Made by a program: the position numbers and the translations under genes. The notes under the pieces were generated by a model. The model did not search any database. It was given only the letters and a program-made list of their open reading frames with translations, and was not told where the DNA came from. From Elusimicrobia bacterium CG08_land_8_20_14_0_20_59_10 (GTDB taxonomy: Bacteria; Elusimicrobiota; Elusimicrobia; Elusimicrobiales; UBA9959): a DNA stretch of 6,986 nt. The stretch spans positions 1 to 6,986 of the forward strand of contig PEXO01000351.1 in assembly GCA_002779045.1 (NCBI GenBank), written 5' to 3'. Below are positions 5,334 to 6,986 of this stretch, piece by piece (within the stretch, counting starts at the first letter, position 1; each line of letters begins with the position of its first letter).

Positions 5334-6371
5334 ATGAGAAACTGGCGCGGCGCCGCGCTGCTGGTAGCGCTCTTAAGCCGGCCGGCCTTCCACGGCGGGA
5401 CCGGCGGCGAAGCCATGCCTTTCCTGAAGATAGACGCCGGCGCGCGGGCGGCGGCGCTGGGCGGCTCTTACTGCGCCTCCGGCGACGACGCGCTCAGCGT
5501 GTTCTATAATCCGGCAGGCTCCTCAATGGCCATGCGCAAGGAAGCGGCGTTCTCCCACAGCGAATGGCTGCAGGGCATCCGCCACGAGGTGCTGGCCTAT
5601 GTGCAGCCGCTCAGCCGTACCGCCACCGTCTTCAGCGGGGCCAATCTCCTGCTGAGCGGCGAGATGGACCAGTTGAACGCGGCGGGCGTCAGGACCGGCA
5701 CTTTCGACTCTCGCGACGCCGTTTTCCTCTCGGGCATTTCCGGTTCGCTGGGCAGGGGCATCTACGGCGGCGCGGCCGTGAAGGCGCTCTATCAGAAAGC
5801 GGATGCCGAAAGCGCGTATTCCTGGGCGGGGGACCTGGGCCTTTTGATGCTGCACGGCAAATACCGCTACGGTCTTTCGGCGGCCAATATAGGCGGGAAG
5901 CTGGAGCTCGGCTCCACCTCTTTCGACCTGCCCCTTATCTTAAGGGCCGGGGCCGCCAGGCTTATCCGCGAGCAGTTCTGGGTAATGGCCGACGTGGTGA
6001 AGAACGGCGCCGGCGACGCTACCCTGGGGACGGGGGCGGAGGCGGAGTTCGAGCTGAACAGGGAAGAGTCGTTCTTTATCAGGGCCGGCTACAGGAACGG
6101 GCGCAGCGCCAATGCCGGGTCGGGGTTCTCCTGCGGCGGCGGCCTGCACAATAAGGACCTGCGCCTTGATTACGCGTTCTCCCCGTACGGGGACCTGGGG
6201 ACCACCCACCGCTTTACGCTTTCCTTCACCTTCGGCAAGAAACGCAGCGAGTTCCCCTTAAAGGCCTACTCAAGCGATTATATGGTGCCGGACAAGGACG
6301 TCCCGCTGTCGAAGAGAAAAGAGAAGGCGGAAGAGAAAAGAAAGAATACTTTGCGCGAGTTCAGCTGGTAA
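5334..6371 (+). CDS. PorV/PorQ family outer-membrane beta-barrel protein (UPF0164-like)
   Basis: 345 residues, FadL-like barrel type. The N terminus has a short signal peptide (core AALLVALL, 7-14; cleavage probably just before GTGGEAMPF) followed by the family signature: FLKIDAGARAAALGGS (30-45), ASGDDALSVFYNPAG (48-62) and HSEWLQGIRHEVLAY (75-89). Later hallmarks are GDLGLL, ANIGG, FDLPLILRAGAA, FFIRAGYRNG and LRLDYAFSPYGDLGTTHRFTLSFTF, with alternating beta strands throughout. In Bacteroidetes, PorV binds T9SS cargo signals and carries cargo to the attachment complex; homologues without a known T9SS also exist. The ATG lies 1 bp after the protease stop, so the two are probably made from one mRNA and act together at the outer membrane. 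Oddities: no clear Shine-Dalgarno, a signal peptide interrupted by Arg16-Pro17, and a highly charged ~45-residue tail (301-345) after the usual barrel end. The stop overlaps the convergent glycosyltransferase gene by 11 bp. Confidence 0.9.
   Translation: MRNWRGAALLVALLSRPAFHGGTGGEAMPFLKIDAGARAAALGGSYCASGDDALSVFYNPAGSSMAMRKEAAFSHSEWLQGIRHEVLAYVQPLSRTATVFSGANLLLSGEMDQLNAAGVRTGTFDSRDAVFLSGISGSLGRGIYGGAAVKALYQKADAESAYSWAGDLGLLMLHGKYRYGLSAANIGGKLELGSTSFDLPLILRAGAARLIREQFWVMADVVKNGAGDATLGTGAEAEFELNREESFFIRAGYRNGRSANAGSGFSCGGGLHNKDLRLDYAFSPYGDLGTTHRFTLSFTFGKKRSEFPLKAYSSDYMVPDKDVPLSKRKEKAEEKRKNTLREFSW
6311..6346 (+). repeat. Purine-rich tract with an 11-bp direct repeat
   Basis: All but one of 36 bases (C at 6328) are purines on the plus strand, unlike the rest of the window. 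GAAGAGAAAAG occurs at 6311-6321 and 6330-6340. The copies are not in the same codon phase but both encode Lys/Arg/Glu-rich sequence in the tail of the PorV-like protein. Confidence 0.85.
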
Positions 6372-6986
6372 GGTCCAGCGCTTCCCGCCACTGCGCGGCC
6401 AGCACCGCCGGTGCGAAGTCCTCCGCCCTTTTCCGGGCGGCAGCTCCCATTGTCTTAAGCCCGTCGGCGTCGCGCAGCAGCGCGGCCAGCTTTTCCGTCC
6501 ACAGGCGCTCAATTTCCTCCTGCCCGGCGCCCAGGCCCGGCGGCAGAACCTTGAACGGCGGCATAAGAAAACCCGGATCCGTCTTTTCCGGGGCGGCCGC
6601 CTGGCCGCGGAAATCGGTGCCGGGCGCCAGCAGCTCGCGCGGCCCGGAGCGGCAGTCCGCGGCCACTACGGGCAGGCCGCAGGCCAGCGCTTCCAGCACG
6701 GCATTAGGCAGCCCTTCCCACAGCGAGGGGAAAGCGAACAGTTTTGCCCGGGCCAGGAAATTGTAGGGATTGTCCACAAAGCCGGGGAAAAAGACGTCCT
6801 CGTCGCCGGCCGGGGCGGGGGAGCGCCCGGCGCAATAAACCTTCAGGCCCAGGGCGGCGCAGATCCCCAGCAGGGTTTCCTGCAGCTCCCCTTCGCCCAG
6901 CAGCACCAGGGCGGCGCCGGGCACGGCGGCCTTTACCCCGGCAAAGCTCTTCAGCAAATGCCAATGGCCTTTGGCGGCGTTAAGGC
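6361..6986 (-). CDS. Glycosyltransferase family 4 (group 1), C-terminal part; 5' end beyond window
   Basis: The frame is open to the window edge, so the true start is not visible; about 207 residues are seen, essentially the C-terminal nucleotide-sugar-binding GT-B domain. Seen in order: NAAKGHWHLLKSFAGV (normally follows a GRL element), AALVLLGEGELQETL, a FFPGFVDNPYNFLARA segment, then FPSLWEGLPNAVLEALACGLPVVAADCRSGPREL. The EGLPNAVLE stretch (6691-6717) is the GT4 EX7E motif, which contacts the donor sugar-nucleotide. The C-terminal PGTDFRG...GFLMPPF segment and closing RAEDFAP...W helix also match GT4 enzymes that build lipid-linked or surface glycans. Such enzymes retain anomeric configuration and act at the inner membrane's cytoplasmic face on UDP- or GDP-sugars; donor and acceptor cannot be told here. 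It ends in TGA inside the 3' end of the PorV-like gene and is transcribed towards it, so it belongs to a different unit. Confidence 0.93.
   Translation of the reverse strand, partial: LNAAKGHWHLLKSFAGVKAAVPGAALVLLGEGELQETLLGICAALGLKVYCAGRSPAPAGDEDVFFPGFVDNPYNFLARAKLFAFPSLWEGLPNAVLEALACGLPVVAADCRSGPRELLAPGTDFRGQAAAPEKTDPGFLMPPFKVLPPGLGAGQEEIERLWTEKLAALLRDADGLKTMGAAARKRAEDFAPAVLAAQWREALDLTS

Noticed and set aside
4742..5416. A 224-codon open frame on the minus strand across the end of the protease gene and the start of the PorV-like gene
   Set aside because: It lies opposite well-supported domains (FlgD-like module and PorV signature) and has no motif, signal peptide or plausible start region.
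5564..6154. A 196-codon open frame on the plus strand in another frame of the PorV-like gene
   Set aside because: Its product is Arg/Gly-rich and featureless, as expected of an out-of-frame reading of GC-rich coding DNA.
1044..6371. A complete type IX secretion locus
   Set aside because: Only a PorV-like protein and a FlgD-like C-terminal module are seen; no PorU, SprA, or PorK-N-like gene lies in the window.

Overview
The window is GC-rich and almost entirely coding. It holds six genes, two of them cut by the window edges. The combination is a type II-like MurB, secreted multidomain proteins ending in FlgD-like Ig domains, and a PorV/PorQ-type outer-membrane barrel. This points to a Gram-negative (diderm) bacterium with FCB-like or Elusimicrobiota-like envelope biology. 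The lineage is inferred from gene content only; no rRNA or other marker is present. ATA is used often for isoleucine despite the high GC, and no gene start visible in the window has a clear Shine-Dalgarno sequence.

Layout: (1) positions 1-630, plus strand, the C-terminal two thirds of murB (peptidoglycan precursor synthesis). (2) 637-975, minus strand, a small two-helix membrane protein of unknown function, convergent with murB across a 6-bp gap. (3) 976-1043, a 68-bp divergent intergenic region with a TATAAT box on each strand very close to each start codon. (4) 1044-6371, plus strand, a tightly packed three-gene unit: a secreted FnIII-like protein with a possible inhibitor-I9-like N-terminal domain; a 1090-residue secreted papain-family (C1A) cysteine protease with lectin-like, FnIII-like, Ig-like and FlgD-like domains; and a PorV/PorQ-like outer-membrane protein. 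Junctions are a TGATG stop/start overlap and a 1-bp gap. (5) 6361-6986, minus strand, the C-terminal part of a GT4 glycosyltransferase, which overlaps the end of the porV-like gene tail-to-tail by 11 bp.

The three-gene unit is the most interesting part. All three products carry a predicted signal peptide. The protease ends in a YPNP...GLY-type FlgD-like module, similar to modules on cargo of type IX-like export systems, and the next gene encodes a barrel related to PorV, the T9SS component that carries cargo to the attachment step. The first gene may encode a protein partner, perhaps a separate chaperone or inhibitor, for the protease. A dedicated secreted-protease cassette with its own outer-membrane partner is a reasonable hypothesis, but no T9SS core genes are in view. 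No tRNA, rRNA, CRISPR array, insertion sequence or convincing terminator was found.
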